Shown here: in pieces, positions 37,617-46,580 of the stretch
Position numbering within the stretch: the first letter of the stretch is position 1
Layout: each line of letters starts with the position of its first letter
Source: Candidatus Gallipaludibacter merdavium
GTDB taxonomy: Bacteria; Bacteroidota; Bacteroidia; Bacteroidales; Paludibacteraceae
Direction of reading: 5' to 3'
Length of the DNA stretch: 64,000 nucleotides
Assembly (NCBI GenBank): GCA_017694875.1
Contig: JADIMG010000045.1
Coordinates: forward strand, 1 to 64,000
Program-made: the position numbers and the translations under genes
Notes under the pieces: generated by a model
What the model saw: only the letters and a program-made list of their open reading frames with translations
What the model was told of the DNA's origin: nothing
Database searches by the model: none

Positions 37617-37647
37617 CAAAAATAGCAAAAGCTAACAATCGGTGCAA
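37617..37647 (-). promoter_or_regulatory. Promoter of the hydrolase gene
   Basis: Minus strand: TTG (37645-37647), 20 nt, TATTTTTG (37617-37624). The predicted start is about 52 nt before the TTG start codon. Confidence 0.55.
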
Positions 37648-37724
37648 GCGAAAGCTAAATGGATTTGTAATTCATGGAAACTTTTTTCATACGTATCTAA
37701 CAAAGAAACAACATGTTATCATGT

Positions 37725-37764
37725 AAAAAAAGAGATGTAACCATTTTATCGGCTACATCTCTTT
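37725..37764 (-). terminator. Terminator of the DEAD-box helicase gene
   Basis: An 11-bp perfect stem (37729-37739 with 37754-37764) is followed by seven T residues on the minus strand, 19 nt beyond the helicase stop codon. Confidence 0.8.
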
Positions 37765-37782
37765 GTATTTGATATATCGTTC

Positions 37783-39558
37783 TTAGCGACGTCTGCGATC
37801 GCGTCTCCATGGTTTGTCACCACTGGCATAACGGTCTTCACGCCTGCTATTCGTATAAAAATCATCTCTACGACGAGCACCACGTCCATTTTCTTCAGAT
37901 GATTTCGAACCCTTGGCTGGCATCAATACCAAATCTCTTTGCTGTTCAAAAGCACGGTTCAATTTGTTATATTGATCTACATACACGTCAAAGAAGGTAT
38001 ATTTGTTCGTAATTTCAATATCGGAAATACCAATGGTTCTATCGCCCACTAAATCATTGATCATACCCAGTAAACGTTTAGGGGTTACACCATTGCGTTC
38101 ACCAATATTTACCTTCAAACGGATTTTCTCTCCGGTCTTCTTGCCCTTTCCTTTTGACTTTTCCTTTTTCTGGACACCTTCTTTTTCTCCTTTTTCCTTT
38201 GAAGACTTTTTCTCCCTTTTTTCTTTTTCATGTTCCTCAACATTCAAATCGGGAGCTCCTTTGTAATATTCCAGGAAACGGTTAAATTCCAACGAAACGA
38301 AACGCTTGATTACGTCCTCCTTGGAGAGATACTCCAACTGACTCATTATCTGGGGAAAGAATGCATCCAGTTGTTCATCTTCCACCACGACATTCTGCAT
38401 TTTATTGATTAAAAAGAACAGTTGTTTCTTGCACACTTCCAGTCCGTTAGGAATACGTTGCTTTTCAAACGTACGCTTCAACATCCGTTCAATAGCCTTG
38501 ATTTTGAATTTTTCCTTTTGGTGGATAATTGAAACGGATACACCTTTCTTGTTGGCACGTCCTGTACGTCCGCTTCGGTGAGTATATACCTCAACATCAT
38601 CCGGCAGGTTATAGTTGATGACATGGGTCAAATCATTCACATCCAAGCCACGGGCAGCCACATCGGTTGCCACCAGAATCTGCAAATTGCGAACACGGAA
38701 TTTCTGCATCACCGTGTCACGCATAGCCTGACTCAAATCACCATGCAAGGCATCTGCATTATATCCATCATTAATCAGCTTCTCGGCTACCTCTTTTGTT
38801 TCCTGACGTGTACGGCAGAATACAATGGCATAAATATCAGGATTCATATCCACTATACGCTTCAAGACCAAATAACGTTGCTTGGCTTGACACACATAGT
38901 AAATATGCTCTACATTTTGTGTTCCCGTATTCCGTTCACCAATGGTTATCTCTTCGTTATCGGTCATATAGGTTTTGGCAATCTGCTCAATTTCCTTGGG
39001 CATGGTTGCCGAAAAAAGCATAGTACGACGAGTTTCCGGAATGGTTTTCAAGATAGTTTCAATGTCATCCTTAAATCCCATATTGAGCATTTCATCCGCT
39101 TCGTCCAAAACCAGATAGGCCACATCTTCCAATTTGACTTTGCCTCTTTCCAACAAGTCAATCAAGCGTCCAGGTGTAGCTACAATGATTTGTGGCGTAC
39201 GATCCAACTGCCGCAATTGCACCCGGATATCTTCACCACCATAGACCGGCACAATGTGCATGTCGGGCATGAAGGCGGCATAATTTTTCAAGTCTTTGGA
39301 AATCTGGATACACAATTCGCGCGTTGGTGACAATACCAATGCCTGTGTTTTTGCTTTTGTTGCATCCAATAAGTGTAAAATGGGAAGTCCAAATGCGGCT
39401 GTTTTGCCGGTTCCGGTTTGTGCCAATGCCACCAAATCTTTTGTTTCATTCAGCATAAACGGAATGGTTCGCTCCTGAACTGGAGTCGGATTGACGAAGC
39501 CCAATGCTTCTACTCCTTGCAGAATCTCTGCCTTGAGTCCTAATTCTTCAAATGTCAT
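37783..39558 (-). CDS. DEAD-box ATP-dependent RNA helicase, CsdA/DeaD type
   Basis: A 591-residue helicase. Motifs in order: Q-motif (GFVNPTPVQERTIP), AQTGTGKT, PTRELCIQ, DEAD, SAT and HRSGRTGRA. After the core, a linker rich in Lys and Glu (about residues 435-475) leads to a DbpA-type RNA-binding domain (RLKVNIGERNGVTPKRLLGMI) and an Arg/Gly-rich tail. This layout is that of helicases aiding ribosome assembly or cold adaptation. It has a long (about 150 nt), structured leader and a terminator of its own. Confidence 0.93.
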   Translation of the reverse strand: MTFEELGLKAEILQGVEALGFVNPTPVQERTIPFMLNETKDLVALAQTGTGKTAAFGLPILHLLDATKAKTQALVLSPTRELCIQISKDLKNYAAFMPDMHIVPVYGGEDIRVQLRQLDRTPQIIVATPGRLIDLLERGKVKLEDVAYLVLDEADEMLNMGFKDDIETILKTIPETRRTMLFSATMPKEIEQIAKTYMTDNEEITIGERNTGTQNVEHIYYVCQAKQRYLVLKRIVDMNPDIYAIVFCRTRQETKEVAEKLINDGYNADALHGDLSQAMRDTVMQKFRVRNLQILVATDVAARGLDVNDLTHVINYNLPDDVEVYTHRSGRTGRANKKGVSVSIIHQKEKFKIKAIERMLKRTFEKQRIPNGLEVCKKQLFFLINKMQNVVVEDEQLDAFFPQIMSQLEYLSKEDVIKRFVSLEFNRFLEYYKGAPDLNVEEHEKEKREKKSSKEKGEKEGVQKKEKSKGKGKKTGEKIRLKVNIGERNGVTPKRLLGMINDLVGDRTIGISDIEITNKYTFFDVYVDQYNKLNRAFEQQRDLVLMPAKGSKSSEENGRGARRRDDFYTNSRREDRYASGDKPWRRDRRRR

Positions 39559-39658
39559 GTAATTATATAGTATTTTAATGTAAGGTCGTTTGTCTTATCC
39601 TTGATAATTTCCTCACATTACCATATAAAAACAAACCACCCAAAGTTAGCTTATATTC

Positions 39659-39703
39659 CGGTTCACCCCATGTCTACGCTTAGGCAATCACCACAGTGAA
39701 CCG
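39659..39703 (-). promoter_or_regulatory. Hairpin in the helicase mRNA leader
   Basis: CGGTTCAC (39659-39666) and GTGAACCG (39696-39703) form a perfect 8-bp stem with a 29-nt loop. It lies about 100 nt before the helicase start codon and just after the putative TATCTTTG box (39716-39723 on the minus strand). It could be a folded 5' element that responds to temperature or to helicase level. Confidence 0.45.
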
Positions 39704-39712
39704 TTATTCGGG

Positions 39713-40954
39713 GTGCAAAGATACGAAAAAAAAGCAAATACACACTATTCGCTTATATTCTTGAACGTAATTGTATCAGAAAAAGTTGTAGAGCGCAGGC
39801 GGCTACAGGAATCCAACTATGTGTTCTCGGGTATGAAGACCTTCCATGAACTGCGCGAGGCCTTTCCTTCACTCCTGGATGAAAATGGCGTTAGAAAGAC
39901 GTTCGAACGCTTTTTGAACGATGTCAGAAAGGTGGACGAAACCTACAACAGCCACTACTTGCGTGCGGAATACAATTTCGTGCACGCATCGGCAAGCATG
40001 GCAGGCAAATGGGAACAGTTCATGGAAGACGGCGACCGCTACAACCTGCAATACCGCACTGTGGGCGACGGCAAGGTGCGCCCCACACATGCCGCCCTCC
40101 ACAATGTCACGCTGCCGCCCTCCGACCCGTTTTGGGACGAATACTATCCGCCCAATGGCTGGAACTGCCGCTGTACTGTGGTACAGGTGATGAAAGGGAA
40201 ATATCCGGAAACGCCGCACGACGAGGCCATGAAACTGGGCGAACTGGCACTGCAGGACGACAGAAAAGGCATGTTCCGCTTCAATCCCGGTAAACAGGGG
40301 AAATCAGTTCCTGACTACAATCCCTATACCATACGCCGCTGCCGTGACTGCGACATTGCCAAAGGCAACCTGAAGCTGGCAAAGACTTTCATACCCGACA
40401 ATGAATTGTGTGAGGCGTGCAAGGTTATTCGGGAAATGAAGACAAAGTTGAAACAACGTATAGAACAGAACGGGAAGATATACAATCAGCTCATTAATGA
40501 TCCCAATTATACGGACGTTCATTTCAACAAAAATAACGGAGGGTTGAAAGCAACACACATAAAACACAATTTAGACCGCCAAAAAGGCTGGTATGAAAAG
40601 GCAGTTCAAGATGTAGGATATAAGTCGGGGCACTCTGTGATACTGGAAGAAGAAATACAAAATGTTTACAGACAGAAAAGCTGTGAAGGTCTTTTTGATG
40701 GAAAGCCCTTTGAAATAGCTGGAGCTGAAACAGGAACGTCCAACAATATCCGAAACGCTTTAAAACATTGTGCTTCAAAAAAAGAAACAAAAATCGCTGT
40801 GATTTTCTTTCCTAACGGCACTTTTTCCACAAATGCATTCAATGATGCAATAGCGAAGTTCAATGGATTAAAAGGAACAACTCAATACTTAAAATTTGAT
40901 TTGATATATTGCATTCAAGATGGCAAGATAGTACAAATAAAAAAGCCAGACTAA
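39713..40954 (+). CDS. Truncated phage gpF-like minor head protein fused to a CdiA-tRNase-like toxin domain
   Basis: A 413-codon open frame. From about residue 30 to 170 it matches the C-terminal part of Mu gpF/SPP1 gp7-type head morphogenesis proteins (RTVGDGKVRPTHAAL, WDEYYPPNGWNCRCTVVQV). Residues about 250-413 (GGLKATHIKHN, EGLFDGKPFEIAG, SNNIRNALKHC) resemble the tRNA-nuclease domains found at the ends of CdiA and of many gpF-like phage proteins (PBECR/CdiA-C group). The usual N-terminal 150-200 residues of gpF are missing. The GTG at 39713 overlaps the helicase promoter and is unlikely to be a true start; ATG 39833 is an alternative. Base composition drops sharply at the domain boundary. 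It is probably a prophage remnant, and toxicity is untested. Confidence 0.75.
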   Translation: MQRYEKKANTHYSLIFLNVIVSEKVVERRRLQESNYVFSGMKTFHELREAFPSLLDENGVRKTFERFLNDVRKVDETYNSHYLRAEYNFVHASASMAGKWEQFMEDGDRYNLQYRTVGDGKVRPTHAALHNVTLPPSDPFWDEYYPPNGWNCRCTVVQVMKGKYPETPHDEAMKLGELALQDDRKGMFRFNPGKQGKSVPDYNPYTIRRCRDCDIAKGNLKLAKTFIPDNELCEACKVIREMKTKLKQRIEQNGKIYNQLINDPNYTDVHFNKNNGGLKATHIKHNLDRQKGWYEKAVQDVGYKSGHSVILEEEIQNVYRQKSCEGLFDGKPFEIAGAETGTSNNIRNALKHCASKKETKIAVIFFPNGTFSTNAFNDAIAKFNGLKGTTQYLKFDLIYCIQDGKIVQIKKPD

Positions 40955-41017
40955 AAAGCCTGGCTGGAGCAAGAGCGGGTCTCTTAAGGTTAACCCATCC
41001 CTTACACCGCAAATATA
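40936..41017 (-). ncRNA. Candidate small RNA unit 1 (promoter to terminator)
   Basis: Minus strand: TTG (41037-41039), 19 nt, TATATTTG (41010-41017), then about 68 nt to a terminator whose 7-bp stem pairs 40958-40964 with 40945-40951 and is followed by six T residues. One pair is G-U on the minus strand but A-C on the plus strand, so the hairpin belongs to minus-strand RNA. An inner hairpin (AAGAG/CTCTT) is also present. The transcript would overlap the last codons of the toxin gene in antisense. Alternatively, the hairpin only terminates the gene at 41096-41434. Confidence 0.4.
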
Positions 41018-41095
41018 CGAACTATTTTCCAATACGCAATAATTATGAGACGAAAAAAGGACCAGCAAAAAGAAAAGGAGTATGCCGGATATGTT

Positions 41096-41434
41096 TTATC
41101 CGTTTATCTGGCAAACGAATGTTATCAGCGAGACAACCAGTCCGAGCAGGCTGCAAACAGCAACTACGATGGTACAATAAAACAAAGCACGCTCGCGTCT
41201 GTCCTTGCGGAAAAAGCCGCCATCACGCAGCATGGCCTTACCACGATAGGTTATCTCAAAATAGTCATCCAATTATTTAAGGTAGCCTTCCTCCGTAAGA
41301 AATTCAATGGCTCTGCTCCAATCTTCAGGGGTTTCTTCGTGGTTCAGTAACAAGCCAGCAGGAATCCTGCCGCCATTCACACCGCTGAACATTCCCAAAA
41401 CATCATCGAGTCTTTTGCTGTCAAAACCATCCAT
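41096..41434 (-). pseudogene. Small phage-type gene interrupted by an in-frame stop
   Basis: From the ATG at 41434 the minus strand encodes MDGFDSKRLDDVLGMFSGVN to FLTEEGYLK, then a TAA. The same frame continues without a break as LDDYFEITYRGKAML and a membrane helix (CTIVVAVCSLLGLVVSLITF), ending at 41096. The two halves read as one protein of about 112 residues: a winged-helix-like N-terminal part plus one membrane segment. A TATCTTTG box at 41451-41458 precedes it. It is probably a nonsense-mutated prophage gene; a sequencing error or stop readthrough cannot be excluded. Confidence 0.65.
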
Positions 41435-41516
41435 ATCCGTTTTTTGCCTGCAAAGATAAGGCGTTTGACCGGAACCCACATTGATATGGATAAAATACAC
41501 AAAAAACAGTATTGCA

Positions 41517-41639
41517 ATGAAAGTGATTGATTTATTGAAAACGGGCAGCAGCTTCCTTCAGATATGCATCAGAGCCGGTATAAAAGCGGATGATATGTTA
41601 TGGAAACAAAAAAGAATCATCAAAAAGAAAAATCCATAG
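41517..41639 (+). CDS. Small phage-like ORF or fragment
   Basis: A 40-residue ORF, MKVIDLLKTGSSFLQICIRA, continuing to KKNP. The opening resembles, from memory, short conserved proteins found next to head genes in Bacteroidales Mu-like phages, whose products are roughly 60-70 residues, so this may be truncated. No promoter was identified. Another 30-codon stretch beginning MHGEISYEII follows downstream and is antisense to the second RNA unit. Confidence 0.35.
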   Translation: MKVIDLLKTGSSFLQICIRAGIKADDMLWKQKRIIKKKNP

Positions 41640-41728
41640 TACTCAAATACCACTATGCAAAATTGATATGCATGGAGAAATATCCTATGAAATTATTCGT
41701 GAACTAACAGACAGAAGGGAACAACTTG

Positions 41729-41816
41729 AAAAAACTAAGAGAGTGAGAGAAGCCTTTTGAGAAGGATGTGCAATCCAACCCAGTACTTTCAACACTCTCT
41801 TATTGATGCAAATATA
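41729..41816 (-). ncRNA. Candidate small RNA unit 2 (promoter to terminator)
   Basis: Minus strand: TATATTTG (41809-41816), 7 nt, then AAGAGAGTG, about 47 nt, and CACTCTCTT (9-bp perfect closing stem, 41793-41801 with 41737-41745), followed by AG and six T residues. The inner part can form GGAT/ATCC and CCTT/AAGG hairpins. The promoter shares a run of about 17 bases with unit 1. The predicted RNA is about 70 nt. No protein reading fits this strand. Confidence 0.4.
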
Positions 41817-41877
41817 CGAACTATTTTTCAATATATATCAACTCGACTCAAAACTTGCTCACAACCCTATTCACCAC

Positions 41878-41918
41878 AAAAAGGGACCTTAAGACAATGA
41901 GGCCTTAAGGCACCTTTT
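41878..41918 (-). terminator. Terminator of gcvP
   Basis: An interrupted inverted repeat (AAAAAGG-CCTTAAG with CTTAAGG-CCTTTT) is followed by a T-run on the minus strand, about 19 nt after the gcvP stop codon. Confidence 0.65.
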
Positions 41919-41936
41919 CTTGTTTATCTTATGCTT

Positions 41937-44759
41937 CTACCAGCGAGCCACGAGATTTCTGTCGCCCCAGCCGTTGTCAACACGTGCCACAGGAATCCAG
42001 AATTTGTTGGCAGCCACCCATTCTGTTGGATAAGCGGCCTTTGAACGTGGATATGCGTGATTCCATTCGTCCGCTACGATTTCGTATTCAGGGTGTGGAG
42101 AATTGCGCAATACATTGTCTAATTTGTCTGCTTTTCCGTCCACAATTTCCTTGATTTCTTCAATGATAGTCATCAAAGCTTCTGCAAAGCGGTCAAGTTC
42201 AGCCTTGCTTTCACTTTCTGTGGGCTCAATCATCAACGTGCCATGTACAGGGAATGACAAGGTAGGTGCATGGTAACCGAAGTCCATCAAACGTTTAGCT
42301 ATATCACTTTCGTTTACTTCAGCCTCCTTGAAGTTGCGGCAATCCAAAATCAGTTCATGACCAACACGTCCTTGTTCGCCTGTATATACAACACCATAAG
42401 CGGGACCTACCTTAGCTGCCAGATAATTGGCGTTGAGAATGGCTATTTTAGTTGCTCGTGTAAGTCCTTCGGCACCCATCATTCGGATATATCCATAGCT
42501 AATACAAGAAATACCAGCATTTCCATACAAGGCAGAAGAAACGCGTTGTTCTTCAGCTGATGGCAAACATGACAGCAAATGTTCTGCTACGCAAATTGCA
42601 CCTACACCTGGTCCGCCACCACCGTGAGGACTGGCAAATGTCTTGTGCAGGTTCAAGTGACATACGTCCGCTCCAATTACATGCGGATTGGTCAAACCAA
42701 CCTGAGCATTCATATTGGCACCATCCATATACACTTGTCCGCCATATTGATGTATAGTAGCACACATGTGCATAACGCCTTTTTCAAAAATACCATGAGT
42801 AGAAGGATAGGTAATCATACAACCAGCCAAATTAGCGGCATATTGTTGTGCCTTTGCATCCCAGTCTGCCAAATCGGTATTTCCGCGCTCGTCGCATTTA
42901 ACGACTACTGGAGTAAATCCAGCTTGTACAGCACTTGCCGGATTGGTTCCGTGTGCAGAAGCAGGAATCAATACAACATTTCTATGGCCTTCACCTTTGC
43001 TCTTCAAATAAGCACGAATCACTACCAAGCCAGCATATTCACCGGCAGCGCCAGAGGTTGGCTGCAAACTGCATCCGGCAAAACCCGTAATGGTTGTCAA
43101 GTCGCTCTTCAACCCTTCCAGCATTTCAATGTAACCTTCCACCTGGTTGGCAGGAGCCATTGGGTGAATAGCCCCTAACTGCATCCAGCTGATAGGAAGC
43201 ATCTCTGCGGCTGCATTAAGTTTCATCGTACATGACCCCAGTGGAATCATGCTGTGTGCCAATGAAATGTCCTTGCGTTCCAGACGTTTTATGTAGCGCA
43301 TCATATCGGTTTCCGTATGATACAACTTGAACACATCGTTTTGCAGATAATCCACCTCACGAATCATTTCTTCCGGCAGCGTGGACAAACCTTCCAATTG
43401 GGCTTCGTCTTCCACATATACTGGACTGTTGCCTGCAGCCTGTGCCAGAATGTCAATCAAGACATTCACATCGTCCATATCGGTTGTTTCGTCAATGCTG
43501 ATGCCGATAGTACCATCAGCGAAATAGTGGAAGTTCACTTCATATTCTTCAGAAAGTTGCTTGATACGTTCAATACTTACACTTTCAGGCAAAGTAATTT
43601 TTAATGTATCGAAGAACAATGCATTTTCCTGTGAATAGCCATAAACTGGCAACAGTTCATTCACATACGTAGCAATGCTGTGAATGCGTTCTGCAATAGC
43701 ACGTATGCCTTCTGCTCCATGATATGCCGCATAGAATCCAGCCATGATAGCCATCAGTGCCTCAGCCGTACAGATATTGGAAGTTGCCTTTTCACGCTTG
43801 ATGTGTTGTTCGCGGGTTTGTAAAGCCAAGCGGAATGCTGGACGTCCGTATGCGTCTTTACTGATGCCAATGATACGGCCTGGAATTTCACGTTTATATT
43901 CGTCACGGGTTACAAAATAACCGGCATACGGACCACCGAATCCCATAGGAATACCCCAGCGTTGCGTGCTACCGAAGCAAATATCGGCACCCCATGTTCC
44001 CGGTGCTTTCAGTAATGCCAAACTCATCAAATCGGCTGCGACGGCCACCTTGCATCCTCTTTCATGTGCCTTCGCTGCAAAATCAGCATAATCTTCCACC
44101 AAACCATTGGAATTTGGCAATTGCAGCAATACACCGAAATGTTTGTCGGTCAACTCAAAATCAGCATAATTTCCTAAATCAATTTCAATGCCTTGCCCTT
44201 CGGTGCGGGTACGCAAAACTGCAAGCGTTTGTGGAAAGACGTTTTCATCAACAAACAAACGATTGACACCTGCTTTAACCTGGTCGCGGCTTCTCAGATT
44301 GTGCATCATGGTTGCTGCTTCTGCAGCAGCTGTCGCTTCGTCCAACAAAGAGCAGTTGGCCAATGGAAGACCGGCAAAATCAGATACAGCAGTCTGGAAA
44401 TTGAGCAAAGCTTCCAAACGGCCTTGAGAAATTTCTGCCTGATAAGGAGTATAGGAAGTGTACCATACAGGATTTTCCAACACATTACGCTGAATAACAG
44501 CAGGCGTTACCGTATCGTACCAACCCTGGCCAATATAACTGGTAAATACCTTGTTTTTCTGTGCCAATTCAGCAATATGTTCCAAATAAGCGCGTTCTGT
44601 CAAAGGCTCATTCAGTTTCAAAGGTTCTTTCAACCTGATGTCAGCCGGTACCGTCTGTTCAATCAACTCGTCAAGTGTCTTAACACCCAACGTTTCCAGC
44701 ATTTCCTTTTCCTCGTTGGAAGAAATACCAATGTGACGCAATGGCAATAAGTCTTTCAT
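41937..44759 (-). CDS. gcvP: Glycine dehydrogenase (decarboxylating), P protein
   Basis: This PLP enzyme decarboxylates glycine and loads the aminomethyl group on the lipoyl H protein of the glycine cleavage system. A 940-residue protein of the fused alpha-beta type (two homologous halves). The PLP-lysine motif is NLHKTFASPHGGGGPG in the C-terminal half; GSCTMKLNAAAEM and HGTNPASA are intact. gcvT and gcvH are not adjacent. A decayed prophage borders its 3' side. Confidence 0.97.
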   Translation of the reverse strand: MKDLLPLRHIGISSNEEKEMLETLGVKTLDELIEQTVPADIRLKEPLKLNEPLTERAYLEHIAELAQKNKVFTSYIGQGWYDTVTPAVIQRNVLENPVWYTSYTPYQAEISQGRLEALLNFQTAVSDFAGLPLANCSLLDEATAAAEAATMMHNLRSRDQVKAGVNRLFVDENVFPQTLAVLRTRTEGQGIEIDLGNYADFELTDKHFGVLLQLPNSNGLVEDYADFAAKAHERGCKVAVAADLMSLALLKAPGTWGADICFGSTQRWGIPMGFGGPYAGYFVTRDEYKREIPGRIIGISKDAYGRPAFRLALQTREQHIKREKATSNICTAEALMAIMAGFYAAYHGAEGIRAIAERIHSIATYVNELLPVYGYSQENALFFDTLKITLPESVSIERIKQLSEEYEVNFHYFADGTIGISIDETTDMDDVNVLIDILAQAAGNSPVYVEDEAQLEGLSTLPEEMIREVDYLQNDVFKLYHTETDMMRYIKRLERKDISLAHSMIPLGSCTMKLNAAAEMLPISWMQLGAIHPMAPANQVEGYIEMLEGLKSDLTTITGFAGCSLQPTSGAAGEYAGLVVIRAYLKSKGEGHRNVVLIPASAHGTNPASAVQAGFTPVVVKCDERGNTDLADWDAKAQQYAANLAGCMITYPSTHGIFEKGVMHMCATIHQYGGQVYMDGANMNAQVGLTNPHVIGADVCHLNLHKTFASPHGGGGPGVGAICVAEHLLSCLPSAEEQRVSSALYGNAGISCISYGYIRMMGAEGLTRATKIAILNANYLAAKVGPAYGVVYTGEQGRVGHELILDCRNFKEAEVNESDIAKRLMDFGYHAPTLSFPVHGTLMIEPTESESKAELDRFAEALMTIIEEIKEIVDGKADKLDNVLRNSPHPEYEIVADEWNHAYPRSKAAYPTEWVAANKFWIPVARVDNGWGDRNLVARW

Positions 44760-44805
44760 TTTGATGTTCTTTAAGTTGTTAATTTTGGTGTGTTTATTCT
44801 TGGTT

Positions 44806-45801
44806 CTAATGTAATATCTTAAATATCAATTCTTTCAATATATCTTCGTCAGCCATCTGATAAACATCTACCCCATTTTGCCGGGCAGCAGCTTCACGTA
44901 TATAAGAGATGGCATTCATGGTTCTTCTGGCATTGAACAATTGGGCAGCCTCCTTGTAGTCACGCACAAAAAACGGACTGATTTTCAAGGCTACTGCCAC
45001 TGAATTATCCTGTTTGTCACTTAAATAGTGATAAATCATCAGATTGGAGAAAAACTTGAACAATTGAGCCAACACCATAACCAGTGGATTGTTTTTGGGA
45101 TTAGCAGCAAAATAACGAATAATACGGTTGGCCTTCAACACATCACGCTTAATCAATGCTTTCTGCAATTCAAAAACATTGTAATCCTTGCTGATTCCCA
45201 CATTGCTTTCCACCAAATCTGCCGTGATGGTCTTTCCACCACACCCAATTATCAGCTTGTTCAATTCATTGATTATCTTGCTCAAATCCGTACCCAGAAA
45301 TTCAGCCAGCAAAGCCACAGCCTTGCTGTCGATATTCAATTTATGCTGCCGTACATAATCTGTAATCCAGCCGACCACCTGATAATCACGTATTTTGGCT
45401 GACTCCATCAACACGCCAGTCTTTTCAATCTCCTTCAATAATTTCAAGCGTTTATCAAGACTGCCGTATTTATAACAAAATACCAGCACTGTCGACTTTT
45501 GCGGCTGTTGCAAATAATAGTTCAAGTCGTCAAACGAGCCCAAATGCTGCGCTTCTTTCACTATTACCACCTGGCGCGTTCCGAACATAGGGAAACGGCG
45601 TGCCGTTTGTATCACTTCGCGCATCGTTGTATCCTTCCCATACACAACAGTCTGGTCAAAATCACGCGAAGCGGCATCCAAAGCATGCTCTTCAATATAA
45701 TCAGATATCAAGTCTATATAATAGGGTTCTTCCCCCATCAGCAAATAGATGGGCGCATATTTTCCATTCTTCAGGTCTGACAATATTTGAGCGGGCGTCA
45801 T
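44806..45801 (-). CDS. holA: DNA polymerase III subunit delta
   Basis: A clamp-loader subunit that opens the beta clamp. A 331-residue protein from the ATG at 45801; the in-frame GTG at 45804 is less likely. The opening YAPIYLLMGEEPYYID, followed by RRFPMFGTRQVVIVKEAQ, is typical, and the C-terminal collar-domain helices (NPKNNPLVMVLAQLFKFFSNLM) fit. It lies 5 nt after amn in the same direction. Confidence 0.9.
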   Translation of the reverse strand: MTPAQILSDLKNGKYAPIYLLMGEEPYYIDLISDYIEEHALDAASRDFDQTVVYGKDTTMREVIQTARRFPMFGTRQVVIVKEAQHLGSFDDLNYYLQQPQKSTVLVFCYKYGSLDKRLKLLKEIEKTGVLMESAKIRDYQVVGWITDYVRQHKLNIDSKAVALLAEFLGTDLSKIINELNKLIIGCGGKTITADLVESNVGISKDYNVFELQKALIKRDVLKANRIIRYFAANPKNNPLVMVLAQLFKFFSNLMIYHYLSDKQDNSVAVALKISPFFVRDYKEAAQLFNARRTMNAISYIREAAARQNGVDVYQMADEDILKELIFKILH

Positions 45802-45806
45802 CACTT

Positions 45807-46580
45807 TTATTCAAATCGCAAATGCTTGATGGTACGGCTATTATGCTGTAAGGATGTCAACGATTTGATTCCTATTTTCAAATGCTCTTCCACATAGTTG
45901 GCCGTCACCTTCTTGTCACTTTCTGACGTCTTGATACCATCTGGCTGAAGTGGCATATCGGATATAAGCAACAGAGCACCTGTTGGAATACTGTTGTGAA
46001 AACCAACAGAAAACAGTGTAGCAGTTTCCATATCCACAGCCAAAGCACGTGTCATACGCAAGTATTCCCGGAACTGTTCATCATGTTCCCACACACGGCG
46101 GTTGGTGGTATATACAGTTCCTGTCCAATAGTCATGGCCGAAGTCACGTATATTGGAAGAAACAGCCCGTTGCAGGTTGAATGCCGGTAGTGCCGGTATT
46201 TCCGGTGGAAAATAGTCATTGGATGTTCCTTCACCTCTGATAGCTGCACTCGGCAAAATATAGTCACCTACATGATTTTTGTCACGCAATCCACCACATT
46301 TACCCAAAAACAACGCTGCCTTTGGATGAATAGCCGACAAAATATCCATAATAATGGCTGCATTCGGACTGCCCATACCAAAATTGATGATGGTAATGCC
46401 ATTGGCCGACGCATTAATCATATTTCCATCACGTCCCAATACAGGAACGTTATGCCATTTGGCAAACATCTCTACATAATTGTTGAAGTTGGTCAGCAGG
46501 ATATAATCCGTAAAGTCTTCCAATGGCCGTTTTGTATAACGGGGCAACCAGTTAGCCACAATTTCTTCTTTCGTCTTCAT
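45807..46580 (-). CDS. amn: AMP nucleosidase
   Basis: This enzyme hydrolyses AMP to adenine and ribose 5-phosphate. A 257-residue protein of the short Bacteroidetes form; the ATG at 46580 (MKTKEEIVANWLPRYT) is preferred over the upstream ORF start. The nucleoside phosphorylase fold shows INFGMGSPNAA, FLGKCGGLRD and ALAVDMETATLFSVGF. It leads the amn-holA pair and diverges from the HsdR_N gene. Confidence 0.88.
   Translation of the reverse strand: MKTKEEIVANWLPRYTKRPLEDFTDYILLTNFNNYVEMFAKWHNVPVLGRDGNMINASANGITIINFGMGSPNAAIIMDILSAIHPKAALFLGKCGGLRDKNHVGDYILPSAAIRGEGTSNDYFPPEIPALPAFNLQRAVSSNIRDFGHDYWTGTVYTTNRRVWEHDEQFREYLRMTRALAVDMETATLFSVGFHNSIPTGALLLISDMPLQPDGIKTSESDKKVTANYVEEHLKIGIKSLTSLQHNSRTIKHLRFE

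Noticed and set aside
38578..39330. Open frame of 250 codons on the plus strand
   Set aside because: Antisense to the DEAD-box helicase motifs; no promoter and no recognisable domain.
41045..41350. 101-codon plus-strand ORF in the phage remnant
   Set aside because: It is the reverse reading of the interrupted winged-helix/membrane gene, whose two halves give a coherent protein.
41729..41816. Integron attC site
   Set aside because: The 9-bp stem looked attC-like at first, but GTTRRRY/RYYYAAC cores are missing and a promoter and T-run fit a short transcript better.
39713..41870. Attachment sites or target duplication flanking the phage remnant
   Set aside because: The only similar flanking sequences are promoter boxes; no clean direct repeat was seen at both ends, and Mu-like 5-bp duplications cannot be identified without the empty site.
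42579..43178. Open frame of 199 codons on the plus strand
   Set aside because: Antisense to the PLP-binding half of gcvP, which is intact.
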